Positions 33,560 through 45,236 of a DNA stretch of 64,000 nt are shown here, in pieces. Below the pieces are notes generated by a model. That model made no database searches, was not told the DNA's origin, and saw only the letters and a program-made list of their open reading frames with translations. Origin of the DNA: Chalciporus piperatus (Eukaryota; Basidiomycota; Agaricomycetes; Boletales; Boletaceae); NCBI GenBank assembly GCA_038093975.1, contig JBBPTG010000012.1:287175-351174 (forward strand). The letters run 5' to 3'. Each line of letters opens with the position of its first letter. Within the stretch, counting starts at the first letter, position 1. Made by a program: the position numbers and the translations under genes.

Positions 33560-35330
33560 GGGTTCCGTCGGCCCACGCGTCCTGAGTATCGCCCAACGAG
33601 AATTGATCGTGAGGAACGGGTTGGGAGCCCGAGAGCCAGCGGTGAGAGGTGCAGCGGGGGCGTCGGTGGGTGCATGGGTGGATGTCGCGAGAGAGGGAGT
33701 GGGAGTGGGAAGCGCGAGGATGGTTAAGCGGCACAAGAGAGACTATTGATTGAGGACGTGGTGGCGTTATTGAGTTTATTTGATTCGAACTTCGAAGTAC
33801 TAAGAGTACGATCGCGGAGGACGAGCTGTGAGTGCACTGTGCCGGCTGAGCGTGTTTGCGACACGCATGGACATATTCGATCAGCTGTGGTTCAAAGGTA
33901 CGGACGAAGGCCTGTAGAAACGGAAAGACTCATCCCGATGGTGACAAAAGTCAAGACCCAGGTCTCCATTTGTGGATGTATGCGTATTATCGTAGGGTTG
34001 ATCTACGTTTGTCAGATGAGGTCAGATGCGCGCGTTGACACCTGAGTGGGTGTTCCAGGGTGTTCCTTAGTTTCCCCAAACCAGACTCTCGATGAGCAGA
34101 AGACAGTCGTTCTGATGCCTCTACGACCCCTACCAAAAATTTCTCAAAACCACCGCTCTCCAGCCGAAGAAGCCCATCTCTCCCAAGAATTCATCATCTC
34201 CGAACTCCTCCGTCTGGCGACCTCAACTACACTGACGAGATCGGTCGACGAAAGACGTTTCAATTTGTGAGGGATGTGGTGTCGCAAGAGACGTTGCCTG
34301 AGCGGGTTGGTACGAGGTGTTGGGATGTACCAGTCTTGGGATGCTTGAGCGCGTGAACGGGGTCTGTCGTTCGTTTGTCTGACTGTCAGAGTTAGAGCTA
34401 ACTGACGCACATCCTGCAGACGTTCGAGGAGAACTCGATGCTAGAAGGTATCCTCGGTGAACTGATCGTACCGGCTGTGAAGCGGAAAGAGCTCGCCCTA
34501 CGCGAGAAAGGTCTCGTCTGTCTGGGGTTGTGTCGTCTCATCGCTCGGGTTCGTCTCCACTGTTCTCTGGCGGCCCCTCCGTTACTGATGTGATGTACAG
34601 CGAATGGCGCTCAACTCCTTTCAATTGTTCTTGGGCCAGGTTCAAGCTGCACCTGAAGTACTCAAGACACAGGTGTTGCAGATCGTGTTTGATATGCTTA
34701 TGGTTCACGAGATGGATTTCCTTGGTCGGAGTGGCCCGGGGGTCAGTCCCTCCTCATCTCTTCCTCTCGTTCTTCCGCCTTCATCTACGTGCAATGTCCT
34801 GACGCGTGAACTAGGCCGATCGAATCATCGAATTCTTCCTCCACGTCCTCAACACCGAAGATTCCGAAAAGGTCCAAGCCTTGATCTGTGTCGGACTTCC
34901 AAGCACGTGCTTGCGGGCATGCTCTCGGACGAACGAGTCCTCAAGAGTCTCGTGGTTGCCTATCTCTCTCCTGACACGGCGGAGAATCAGGAGTTGAGAC
35001 AATGTTTGTCGTATTTCTTCCCCGTCTATTGTTATTCGTCGTCTGTTAATCAGATGCGGATGCAAAAGGTGAGATTGTGTGTTGCTTTGGTTCAATGAGC
35101 ACTGACGGATACGTGCCAATTTTCGTATTCGTTCGTAATGTCGATGATGGTGTGTGGTACGGACACGTAGATCTCGCTACCCACGTTTGAGCAACTGGCT
35201 GCTGCGACACGTGATTTGGATGAAGATCAGGAGATGGTAACTCCTGCGTAGATTATTGGGATGATGTTTGTCGATTGGACGGGCAGAGCTGAAATGTCTG
35301 GGCGTGCGCAGTGGAGGACTGTGGCCGGGA
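33560..35330 (+). pseudogene. YCG1: Condensin complex subunit 3 (HEAT-repeat G subunit) pseudogene fragment
   Basis: Blocks matching the Ycg1/Cnd3/NCAP-G family occur in the right order but in changing frames. They include VLSIAQRELIVRNGLG, then FATRMDIFDQLWF in another frame, LSQEFIISELLRLA, then DEIGRRKTFQFVRDVVSQE after a shift, LGELIVPAVKRKELALREKG, MALNSFQLFLGQVQAAPEV, VLAGMLSDERVLKSLVVAY after a further shift, and LPTFEQLAAATRDLDEDQEM. Intron remnants are still recognisable. The last block runs into TAG at the point where relatives continue in frame (VTPA then stop then IIGMM). The N-terminal third of the protein is absent. At least three frameshifts plus one nonsense codon make this a dead partial copy; the working gene must lie elsewhere. 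Confidence 0.82.
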
Positions 35331-35516
35331 TATAGTCTCGAGGCTTTGGCCTCAAAGAACTATTGAAGGAGAGATGAATTCAAATTGACGAGACGCAAAC
35401 CTTCGACGTCATCAACAATTTATTGAGGTGCAGATGGTCCTAGTGCCGATCCGTCTGATGTCAGTGCTTTCTTAGTCTCCCATAGGTAGCCCCTTAGGTA
35501 GGAAGACAGTCGTTCC

Positions 35517-35800
35517 TTAGTACTTTCTGGGTTTTCGCCTTTTCCGAGCGCCGCATAGACCCCAGAGTTGGACCAGTGTCACGGGAATATGATCGGCTAG
35601 GGACAATAAGATGTTTGACGACGAGATGTCTTTCGATCGGGCAGTATGTAGAGCAAGGGGATCATAGGCGGTAAGAACCAAACGTCCGTGGATGAAACCT
35701 GCACAATGCAGGCATCCGATGACGGAAGTCATTTGCCCAGCCAGTCTTCTCGTGAGGTCAGCCGTGACGTAGCTTCAACTTGTTCAAGTTCGAGTTCCAG
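35517..35800 (-). pseudogene. Protein-kinase-like fragment
   Basis: One frame reads LTRRLAGQMTSVIGCLHCAG, then FIHG. After a possible short intron comes DISSSNILLSL. This resembles the catalytic-loop region of fungal kinases (a His-Gly/Arg-Asp followed by Asn-Ile-Leu), but no glycine loop or DFG is seen nearby. I regard it as a relic. Flanking sequence (35331-35516 and 35801-36038) shows nothing else. Confidence 0.3.
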
Positions 35801-36038
35801 AACCTTCTGACGCCTTAAGAACGCTAGGCCTTGCAAACGGAGTGCACCGCCTGCTCTGTACAGGCGAAACGTTGCTTTGTCGTCATCCGCGCAAGACCTC
35901 GTAAAGCTCCTGAATTATCTGCTGCCGTCCAGTTCAAGAAGTTCGAACTATTCGTACAAAGTACAACAATTTCACGATCCAGAACGCATAGGCCAAGAAT
36001 TTGGGTTTACTTCTGATACTTCAATCCTCCACAGCGAC

Positions 36039-38420
36039 TCAACCATGCGCCGGACATCCAAGCTTGCCAGCACGTCCCACGCGCTGCTGGGACCTCTCCA
36101 CGGTGGGAGTAAAATCAATGTCTGTTAGATTGCCACTCTCGCTCATCTCGACCAATGGGAATGGGTCTGGGCGAGCAGCGATGGGCAATGTCATCTGAAA
36201 CTCATCAAGACCCGATCCACAGAGACGGTTTTGCCAACCCTTGTAGAGCCGTCGACGTCCCTCGGCAAGAACCATGTAGTCCTTCACTGCGGCCTTCTGT
36301 GCATCCCCTTCGAGACGCGCTTGAACTGCGTGGAGGTAGTTGTTCACCCGATCGGCGAATTTGGTTTCCCATTCATCGGAACCAAGCAAGTTGAGGAAAT
36401 CGAACTCTGGAGTATCCGGGGTTATTGAGTGTGGGGACTGTGATAGGTTGATGATAAATTGGCTGAAGAAGTCGTCGTAAGTCTTGGTAGCGGGTTCAAA
36501 GGTCGCCGTATCGGGTAGGTAGGTCATGAGCTTGGCGCGCTTCACAGAGTACATAGGGTTCCTAATATCCCATGGTTACGATGTGATATTCTGGCAGTCA
36601 AGGCATCCTAGAGGATGACGTACCAAAAGTCTATCATCAGCATGGCTGCAATGGCCTTCTTGGGTACGAGCTTCACAGAGTTGGTGGCGAGAACCGAAAC
36701 GGCCTGATAATCCTCAATTCCAGGCTCGATGATAGGGAACGCGAATGGTCCTTCCGTGAGGTTTACGGCAACGGCACCGTCCTCGTGATAGAGCGAAAGT
36801 TTCAACTCCTTAACGGCTTCTTTATAGACGTCATTTTTGATAGTGAAGTCCTGTGAACATCAGTTGGAATATGGTGTAGAGTAGCGCGTTATGTCACATA
36901 CCCATCCGGTTTCTTTGCCAACGTCAGGGAGTACAGCTTGCAAGGCATTCAAGTTGATGAAGAGCGTAATTGGGGGGGCGCCAACGTCAACCTTTTGTTC
37001 AATCTGCGCGGCCGAAGTCTCGCTAGCCGCAATGTTCGTTCCATTACTGAGTAAAATGTGGCTGACCCAGCTCTTTATGGCGTTGGCGTTACGCGTGCCG
37101 TCAGCCTGGGAAGTGGCAACGAAGTCGCTATCTGTGCGCAGAAGAATGATGAGCGCGCAGGACGGGAGAGAACCTTGCTGGTGGAAAGGGACTTACAGAA
37201 GCGTGTGTTATACCATTTAAGCACTGACGCCCTGATGATAGGCTCAAGAGTTTCCGCGGTACCCTGAACGAGAAGGATGATGTAGATTCGGAAACAGTGT
37301 TATGAGAGTCGACTTACGAGCTTATTAAAGGGGTGCCCATGTTGTGTGGTAAAGAGACCATTGTACAGGGCATTGTGCGGGTCGCACTTCGAAGCTTCCT
37401 CGCGGGTGGAACCGAGTGAGTCCTTGAAGGCAGCCATGTTTGATTGGGTGTACCAATGAGGCCACGGACGAGTTAGTTCCTGTAATGGATCAGGGAACGC
37501 TCATCGAACGGTCATTAGGATGTAGTACCTTCATGATCAATGCTCCACCAACATGGCTAGAGGTAAGTGTTGAGCATATCAACGCGAACTCGCTTTCGTC
37601 GTATAGACCACGTACCCCTCAAATGGTCCATGGGATACAGATCTTCGATTGAACTGCAATGAAGAGATTGATGAACAAAGTTTCTTGTACAGGCTCTATG
37701 GGTACTTACTGCGTTGAAGCTGTTTCCAAAGTAAACCCATCCATCGGAACCACGTTGATAGAATCTGAACAGACCGCTGCCTTTCGCCACCGCATCCGGA
37801 TCCCAAGAAGCACATTGAAGATATGCTTCACGATCGTTCCTCCCAGCAACGTTGCTGTGCCCGACAATGAACAGCGTTCGTTCTAACAGTGCTCGTGATA
37901 GGTCCACTCTGGTTTTGGTGGAGTCTGGTAGAGCAACGACCAAGAAACGGAGTCTGCGGTTAACGGTATTGAGAAGGTTTTCGGGATTGTCATGATCGTA
38001 GATGATGGGGATTCCATCCGCGACTGCAAATGCCTGGTACGACGATCCGGGAAGAGTCCCGCTGGAGAGAAATCCTCGAAAACTGTACAATGGCAGTCGA
38101 TCGGTAACTGGGGTGCGTTCGAGCAATTGAGCAAACCAGTCGCCTTTACCGCCGTTCTTCGGTGCAGTGAGCTCCGTTCTCTCTTCTGTAGTCATGAGAC
38201 GAGGGTTATCGTCGATGTCATGTATGAACTGCGATACTTCGTATGGAGGAGGCATCTCGATGGGGGTGAACACTGCTGGAAGATATCAATCGTGAGCCAG
38301 AGCATGGTGCCAATTTATGAACAGACCCAGTACTGCCAAGTGCTCGTTGAAGTCCCGTATCGGGATTTGGATCTTGCCAGTGGTCCTGGGTCTTGGTGGA
38401 GTTTCAGATCCTTTTGATTT
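36039..38420 (-). CDS. Conserved protein of unknown function, family Y
   Basis: About eight exons can be linked in frame. They run from KIQIPIRDFNEHLAVL through FTPIEMPPPYEVSQFI, DWFAQLLERTPVTDRLPLYS, GHVGGALIMK, ELTRPWPHWYTQSNMAAFKD, VLKWYNTRF, DFTIKNDVYKEAVKEL and IAAMLMIDFWNPMYSVKRAK to the end PIAARPDPFPLVEMSESGN. The total is about 730 residues. The true start is not resolved: the first exon I trust begins near 38420 after a plausible acceptor and has no ATG, so a short upstream exon is likely. There is no signal peptide or membrane segment. I do not recognise the family; large cytosolic proteins of this kind occur in several mushroom genomes. It lies between the family X genes, which may or may not be meaningful. 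Confidence 0.6.
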
Positions 38421-38699
38421 CTAATATTGTCTTCCAAAAGATCCATCCCCCTGAATGTGCCACGTTTTGTAGTTTGAAAACAGAACGACGGAAACCGCTC
38501 CATAGCCGTTTCTGCACCGATAGCTTGAAACTCAGCCACCACGACGGCTGGCCCCGAGCCACCGCGCTACTAGTAGGACCTTCACTTCAACTTCTTATCC
38601 ACGCACCAGGATTTCGACCAGGACAGCTTGAATATTCCCGCCATATATGCATAGATGAGACCGATCGACTCTGGCGCTGGCATGGAACCGACATCATCA

Positions 38700-39265
38700 T
38701 TACTATCGCTGCCTCTTCTTGAACCATGTGCACGAGTGACTCGGAAACACGATGCATTTGATCCATGCGGACTCAGAACCAGCCTTGATTTATCAGCGAT
38801 GTCGATTCCATTCCAATGTCAAAAATGGCAGCTGTTATGCTATCTTGTCGGAACCATAGCTCTGGTGCGTGGAGCAAAAGCCGTCGAATCTTCTGGGAGG
38901 GAGATCCCCGAGAGAAAAAAATTGATTTGAGTCAGCAGATTTGCATGCTCTGTACCTTTGTTGTGTGAATTGAGGGTCCCGGATTCGGATTGCTGCCTCC
39001 TCTCTTGAATCGTGAGACACACGATTCATTTCGGATGGGGTACGATCCTTGTATCGCATCCATATAATCCAGTATTCCCCCTCATCCACTGACACACAGC
39101 CTCTCAGTTTAAACTGAGTCATCGATTCCCAATCCTTGCCATGGCATTCCATAGCCCACCTGTTTCGTCCCCGATGGGCTCAATGACGAGAAAGAGAAAA
39201 TATGGTGAATCTAATGTTGAACTTGCGGCCTCGTGCTAAACATTTTCAATCTCATTAGGAGTGAG
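38700..39265 (+). pseudogene. Truncated third copy of family X (5' region only)
   Basis: The stretch matches the upstream region, first exon and first intron of the gene at 43129. Shared pieces include CTTGTCGGAACCATAGCT, GAGATCCCCGAGAGAAAA, GCCTCTCAGTTTAAACTGAG and a start ATG (39139) giving MAFHSPPV, then a GTGAATC donor. Similarity stops shortly after the matching acceptor (TTAGGAGTGA), so exons 2 onward are missing. It is a broken duplicate. Confidence 0.7.
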
Positions 39266-39327
39266 CAGGTCAGCGAGTTTATACAACAAGTATCCCGGTT
39301 ACCGCTCTAGAGTCGGAGTCTAGACAT

Positions 39328-40022
39328 ATGCACAACAAGAACAAGGAGAAGAAGGAGAAACCGAGCCTGACGCCCGAAGACGAGAGGAGGTGTGAGGAGC
39401 AAGCTCAGCTGTTGCTCGAGGGAAAGAAGGGCGACGAACTCGCTACTGCCATTCGCCAGCTCTACGAGAGGACGGCTGTGCTCCCACCCACGCAACACTT
39501 CTACCCTCCCCATCGTCCCTTCTCGGTCTCTCTCCCCGTCCACCCGATCGCACTCTCATCCGTCCCAGAGGTCGACGCTAGCTTGTCCGAACAAGGGTTC
39601 TAGCAATCCAACTTTGGTTGCTCTACCGGAGTCATCGGCCTGGCATAGTTCGTATCTATTCGCTGATCCTCCGCAAGATGGATACTAACCGGTTCGTACC
39701 ACAGACATTCACAGACATCTCCTCGAACCTCCCACCACACGCATCATCTCAATCCTCAGCATCGTTCGACATGGCACCCATGGACCATATCTTGCTTCCA
39801 CCACTCTCACTCTCCATCGACTGCACCCCCGCTGCTTTTCAATACGGCCTCCCCCAGTCCACCGCGTTCGCCAACCGTCTCGCCTCATGGTCGAACACCC
39901 CTGTCGAGTTTACCAACTCTGGACCATCTTCAACCTACAGCTGTTCCCCCACCCACTCCGAGATCAGTGTCCCACTCGTTGCCGCACCGCGTCCTCAATA
40001 CGTGAGCGGCTTTGACGTATGA
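39328..40022 (+). CDS. Hypothetical protein, structure uncertain
   Basis: The first open run (39328-39603) has good fungal codon use and a charged helix (ERRCEEQAQLLLEGKKGDEL), then a Pro/His-rich part ending in a stop. A second run (about 39618-40022) is Ser/Pro-rich (ASFDMAPMDHILLPP, FANRLASWSNTPVEF). They could be two exons of one gene with an intron near 39570-39690, but I cannot place the splice sites with confidence. A third run (40012-40323) may be a 3' exon. No family is recognised. Confidence 0.3.
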
Positions 40023-40323
40023 CGACGTGAACAGCGCTTCTGTGCCCATCTTTGTCCCCTCGCAAGGAGGAAAGCTTTCGCCCGGTCAAGTCCAGGGATT
40101 GTCGACCGCTTTGGCGACGCAACACATCGCCGTACCGACTGTGATGGTAGCTGGTGTAGATCAGGGGATGACTGTCCCTGGATTCGAGATATTCGATTTG
40201 ATCGGTTGCTTCAACAATCGACGATGCAATGTCACGAACGTCCTCGATAGACGACAATCGAACCAATGGGTCGTAGACAGTAACAAGCCCTGGCACGCCG
40301 TTCCTCGTTCCTTATGCCCGTAA

Positions 40324-40822
40324 CCCATCAACCATCCCGCACAAGACACGGATACGTAAAAAACACGAACGGAACGGACACTTCGCTTGGCATCTCACTT
40401 TCACTTCACCTGACTTGTTTCATTTATCTCATCGCTGTACATTACCCCCAAGACTGGATCGTCCATGCGCTTCATTTTAATCGATTCCTCGCTTTACTAT
40501 TGAACGTCACTGTCTATCGGTCCTCGGTTCGGTGTGCATAGCTCGTTTGTATCCACCACTCAGATTCAAGTTGTAGCCTTATCGTTAGGTACTCGACTCG
40601 GTTCTCGGTTTCCTCGCTATTACCCCTGATATCTGACATCCGAGCTCTTCGTGAGATGTTCGCACTGTTGACCAGTCCGGTTGATGCCATCCCCTTGTCG
40701 GGTGAGGCCCTCGGCCAAACTTTTTCGTAACTTGTGTATGCCTCTGTATACAGTGGGTAATGGCTGCATGATTCAATATTGTCCGCCTATCCAATACGAA
40801 GGCCGTGACACCAGGGTAGTCC
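40324..40822. other. Intergenic region, nothing recognised
   Basis: About 500 bp at the 3' end of the GTPase gene. It probably contains that gene's 3' UTR. No coding run is recognised. Confidence 0.35.
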
Positions 40823-42137
40823 TTACTCTTCGCTTTGATACTGTGCGACCTTCATATGAAACAAACACAGTATACATATGTTGTAATGGAGTAGAGGGGT
40901 ATCGATGAAGACTGGCGGGTGGATACAAATCAGACAGTGATGCAGATGCCGCGAAAACAAAAAGGTCATTGACCTGTTACGTGTGGTAGGGATCTCTTCG
41001 GTGGTGGTCGTCGCTACTAGTAGGTTTGCGGGAGTAGCACCAGGAGTAACTTCAAGGCTCTCCGCAATGTGAAGTGCTTTGGGGGGGTCGAGTCCACACT
41101 CGCACAGGACTCTTTGGAGCCTTTTCTTCTTCACGTTCTTCGGACAAAGGATAACGGTGGATGCCTGCAAGGTGCGCTCAAACCAATCGCACGCAGGAGG
41201 CATGCGGCACCTTTCGCTGTTTGCGAGTTCCCTCAAGAGCGTGTCCACCGCTGTGCGAGAGTCTGGATGCCCCGCAAGCCCAGTGACGCAAGCATGGTGA
41301 GTGAACTCGAACTGCAGACCACATGCTTTGATAATGTGCTCCTCATTGTCCTTGAACCAAGCTTCCATGTCCGGTTCATTCTCCAGGTGGGTGACGACAA
41401 GGGCGATAGGAATGTGCTTCTTGAACATAATTTCGTAGAAGAATTTGAAGTTGCGATGTATGGACGCAGTGATACGACTTCCGGGTATGCAAAAAAGGAG
41501 ATGACTGACACCTCCCTCGTTTGTAAGCGACTGCATGAGCTCGAACATCCGCTTGATCGCAAGGAGGTAATCCTTAGAACTGAGCTCAGGATCTCCCATC
41601 CCAACAATGTCCCAGACATTGAAACGCCCGTGAGATAGATCGAATGTACGACGCGTTGATTGCAGAGTACCTCCCCCGGAAGCTGGAGGTGTTTCCGCAC
41701 TCCTCCCGCCCGCAACCAGGTTGATAACGGAGGTCTTTCCAGAACCTGAATCTCCGAAGATGATGACGTTGCAAGGGAGCCGCGTCTGCGCCGTTGAAAT
41801 ATTAAAGATTATCCTTAGCTGATTGGACGATGCCACATACCTCCTCCGTACTAGCCGTGGTGGTCGGTGAAGACACCGCGGGAGCCTCCTGGGAGACCCG
41901 ATGTGTGGCGACGTCACGGGTCGTACTCGCAGTGAGTTTCTCGGCGATTCGACGTGCGACCGGGGCAGGTAACCCACAACGGTCGCGCAAAAGCAGTTCG
42001 ACTCGGAGTGGGTCCCGCTTCGCCTTCTTCGAGCGAGGAAGGATGTTAAACCCCCCCAGAACTCGCTGAGACCAAGAGGAAGCGGGAGGCATGTGGTATC
42101 TTTTATCGGTCTCATACCCTAGCAAGAGCTTCGTCAT
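40823..42137 (-). CDS. P-loop GTPase with duplicated flanking module
   Basis: Two exons (42137-41841 and 41785-40823) join in phase to about 419 residues. The G1 loop is GDSGSGKTS and the G3 motif is WDIVGMGD. The usual G4 [N/T]KxD is replaced by VTHLE, so guanine specificity is doubtful. The domain resembles the AIG1/HSR1-like GTPases expanded in mushroom-forming fungi. A ~55-residue module (MPPASSWSQRVL, LLLRDRCGL, RRIAEKL) lies before the G domain. A diverged copy (MPPACDWFERTL, LCECGLDPPKALHIAESL) lies after it. An alternative ATG at 42266 would add 43 residues. The last ~60 residues, including HLHHCLICIHPP, look unconserved and may follow a missed intron. Confidence 0.65.
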
Positions 42138-42266
42138 TGCTTCTTGAGACTTTGCACCAATGTTGTAATGGCGAACCGAATGCGACGACGCACCAAGTCC
42201 ATCTCCGGAGGAACAGACCCGGGAAAATGTCAGCGTGACGGCATAATCGAGCGTAGTAAAGACCAT

Positions 42267-43128
42267 ACCTCGTGCGGGGCGCGTAACGGAGCCGGGGGTA
42301 TACTTGCACCCAGATTAGAGTTCTCAAGATCTCAATGACCCTTTGCTTCAAGCAAACTTGGTAGCATTATGTAATTGTACTATATAATGTCTGCTACCGA
42401 AAAGATACCCATTTCGGAAACCTCGAGGCAACCTTACTCTGGTCTTTGAAGAGCCGGTTCTGGGAACGTTATTTCCTTTCATTTGTGGGCGCCGACGTGT
42501 ATGGCGACATGAAAACCTGGTGCCTTCAGGTCCAGGAATATGGTTGCGAACATTCACGCTGTCAATACATATACAATGTTATAATGGCAGCAGTCATGCT
42601 ATCTGGTCGGAAGCATATATAGTTCTGGTGCGCGTATGTAGAAGAAGCTGAATCGAGGGTCCAAACGTGTCACATTCAAGGGGGATGGATTACTGCCTCT
42701 TCTTGACCCATGTGCATGAAACACGATGCATTTGCCAGTGATAGATTCGGACGCACTAGAACCAGCCTCGAGCTTGATCTATCAGTGATATCGATTCCAT
42801 TCCAGTACGCGAACATTCAAGCTGTCATGCTATCTTGTCGGAACCATAGCTTTGGTGCGTGGAGCAGAAGCCGTCGGATCTTCTGGGGGGAGATCCCCGA
42901 GAGAAAAGATTTGATTTGGGCCAGCAGATCTGCACGACTTGAGGGTCCAAGCGTGTCACGTTCAGGGGGATGGGTTGCTGCCTCGTGAGACACGCACGAT
43001 GCATGGATGGGTACGATCGTGGTATCACATCCGGTGTTCTATATAATCCAGTATTTCCCTCGTCTACTGACACGCAGCCTGGCAGCCTCTCAGCTTAAAC
43101 CGAGTCCCATCTATTTTCAATCCTTGCC
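42267..43128. promoter_or_regulatory. Upstream region of gene X2, duplicated block
   Basis: From about 42690 this region matches 38700-39140. It contains a TATATAA at 43040-43046, some 90 bases before the ATG of gene X2. That fits a core promoter. 42267-42690 contains no recognised gene. Confidence 0.55.
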
Positions 43129-44910
43129 ATGGTTGAGAAACTCCACAACCCACCTGGTCTTATCAACGATCTCAATAGTAACGAGAATAAGAAAAAATGG
43201 TGAACCTAACGCTGAATTTGCGACCCCGTTATAAACATTTTCTATCTCACTAGGAGTGATGTAATCAGCACTTTCATGGAAACCAGCACCGTATGGCCGA
43301 ATGCAACATCCCAATTCTACGACGCTACCAAAGTCGACGATGAAACTGAGGCCGAGACCGCCGTTGTGACTTGGATTGGATTCCCCAAGAAGGTATAGCA
43401 TCGAACCATAGCTTCATGACGATGTTAAGGTTATGTCTCGACTAATCGCATTTTCTCGGTTAAGCTTCGGTGGCCCAACGACGAGGAGCGTTGGAAAGCG
43501 GCGGATGCATCCAGGGATGTTCAAGACGAATACCTCGAATGGTATGGGTCTGATATTTTGGTCGCTCCCGACTTGAATCAGCCCCTTATAAATAGGTCTG
43601 TGGAGCGCAATGATGCCGGAAAGATTACCAAAATCGTGTTTTCAAACGAGGGCCCCGAGGTAAGATCAAGGACTCCATAATCACAAAGGTACAATTAATT
43701 GCTATATAGTACTTCCGGTTCCTGGCTGAGAACCAGCCTGCAAAACTTCTAGCTCTGTACAAACAACACAATGGCGCCAATATCGTGGACGAAGACCTCT
43801 ACACCGGAGATGGAGATCGGAGGCGATACGACGCGAAGAACAAATGGAACAAAGGGACCGATACTGGAACCATTATGCATCTGTGAGTGGGATAATTGAC
43901 CCGAGTCACTCAAGTATGCTCATTTTCTCCCAGGATCCAGCCTGAAAACAGACTGATTGCTGAGGTCAATATTGCAGCTCAGGCCACGATTGTTGGAAAG
44001 CGCGAGGATGGAACGATCATCACCGATGCGCAGGAGTTGATCAAACACTCTGAGTATGGAATGCCAGACAGAACCTCCGACCCGCACGTAAGTGTGTTTA
44101 CCACTGTTCGAACGCAATACTGAGGTCACAATCCTCTTCCAGATTGGAATATGTTGCAACAACCTAGTTCGCGAGCTGCCCCGCAGACTCACCATCAACG
44201 ATCCAGTCGGCTTGTACATTCACTCGTAAGCCTGCAGTGCCTTCCTTGGAGTGAATTAAATCATGACAGTGATCTCTCCGAAGCATAAACTGGGGGATGG
44301 TTGATCCTCCTGAGGGTCATAAGAACGATGACCCCTCAACGTTTTGGACACCGACACGTGGATCGGATGGTCATGTAAGCGATGCTCACTTTCTTATGGT
44401 TCAAACAGTTGTGGGCTTAGCCGAAATCACATAGTGCGTGCGAGCAAAATTTGAGGTTCCCGATGGCAAAGGCTACGTCGTTGGCGATCTCCTGGTCAAT
44501 GGAAAACCTCTTAAATATGGCGCCCAACTTGCTGGTGTGTTTTCTATGTTACTCGAGTCCATCAAAGTATTCACAGTTATTTAGATTATATCTTCGTTTC
44601 GATCACTGCTAGAACCAGTGCGTGGGACGGCGAACTGGAAGCGGACCCTCAACCCTACGAAGATTCCCAAGCATCTAACTCGTCCTCTAATGTGAAGGAT
44701 ATAATTTTGAGTTCAACGGCGTGGCTACCGGGGATGGCGGTGCTTGTGCCGTTTTTGTCGATTTTGGGGGTGTCGGAGATGTCGGAAATGCCGGCGATAC
44801 CGGAGATGCCGGGGGTGTCGGCGATGCGCGAGATGTCGGCGACGCCGGGAATGCCTGCCTCGTGGCTCACAGACGCAGGTCTTACGCGCTTCCATCAGGA
44901 AAACGCTTAA
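43129..44910 (+). CDS. Conserved protein of unknown function, family X copy 2
   Basis: The exon layout is the same as in the gene at 31580. Exon 1 is 43129-43199 and exon 2 is 43254-43392. Further exons carry LRWPNDEERWKAADASRDVQ, YFRFLAENQP, LIQPENRLIAEVNIAAQAT, IGICCNNLVREL, INWGMVDPPEGHKNDDPSTF and a Val-Arg-Ala-Lys-Phe-Glu-Val-Pro run. The reading frame is intact throughout. In this copy the N-terminal exon is longer (24 rather than 16 codons before the first junction). The C-terminal part is a Met/Pro/Gly/Ser-rich tail encoded by a short tandem repeat, if the last exon is read in the frame ending at 44910. The last junction is uncertain, as in copy 1. Function is unknown. Confidence 0.65.
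44752..44872. repeat. Short coding minisatellite in gene X2
   Basis: Degenerate 9-12 base units of the type ATGTCGGAG / ATGCCGGNG are repeated about ten times. They give a Met-Pro/Ser-Gly/Glu/Ala periodicity. They lie in the probable last exon of gene X2 and are not evident in gene X1 at the same position. Confidence 0.6.
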
Positions 44911-45236
44911 TTCACAATCACGCCCAAAAAATCACAAATGCACACAATTTCATACAATGCCACTCGATTTTTTTAGTCCCCTCCCGAGCAGATAGTTTCA
45001 CCAAAATGTATACATTTTGATACATTAGTTCGCAATCAGAGGAGTGGTTCTATCAGGGTATATTTACGGCCGCCCTCAGCTTTCCCTCACACATCCCTTG
45101 CAGCCTCTTCGTCGCCGGTCACCATGTTATCGAGGTCAAGGTGCGTCATTGTCTGCTCGTTCCCAACCAACTCGGTTTGAATCCTAAGTGCGAGTGGGTA
45201 AGGCAAAAACTCGACTCGGAGCAGCTTCGGAGCGAC
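44911..45236. other. Intergenic region, nothing recognised
   Basis: About 325 bp between convergent gene X2 and the DUF6532 gene. No coding run is recognised. Confidence 0.35.

Noticed and set aside
36039..38420. Lipoxygenase-like or peroxidase-like identity for gene Y
   Set aside because: I could not find the metal-binding histidine motifs of those enzymes, so the gene is left unnamed.
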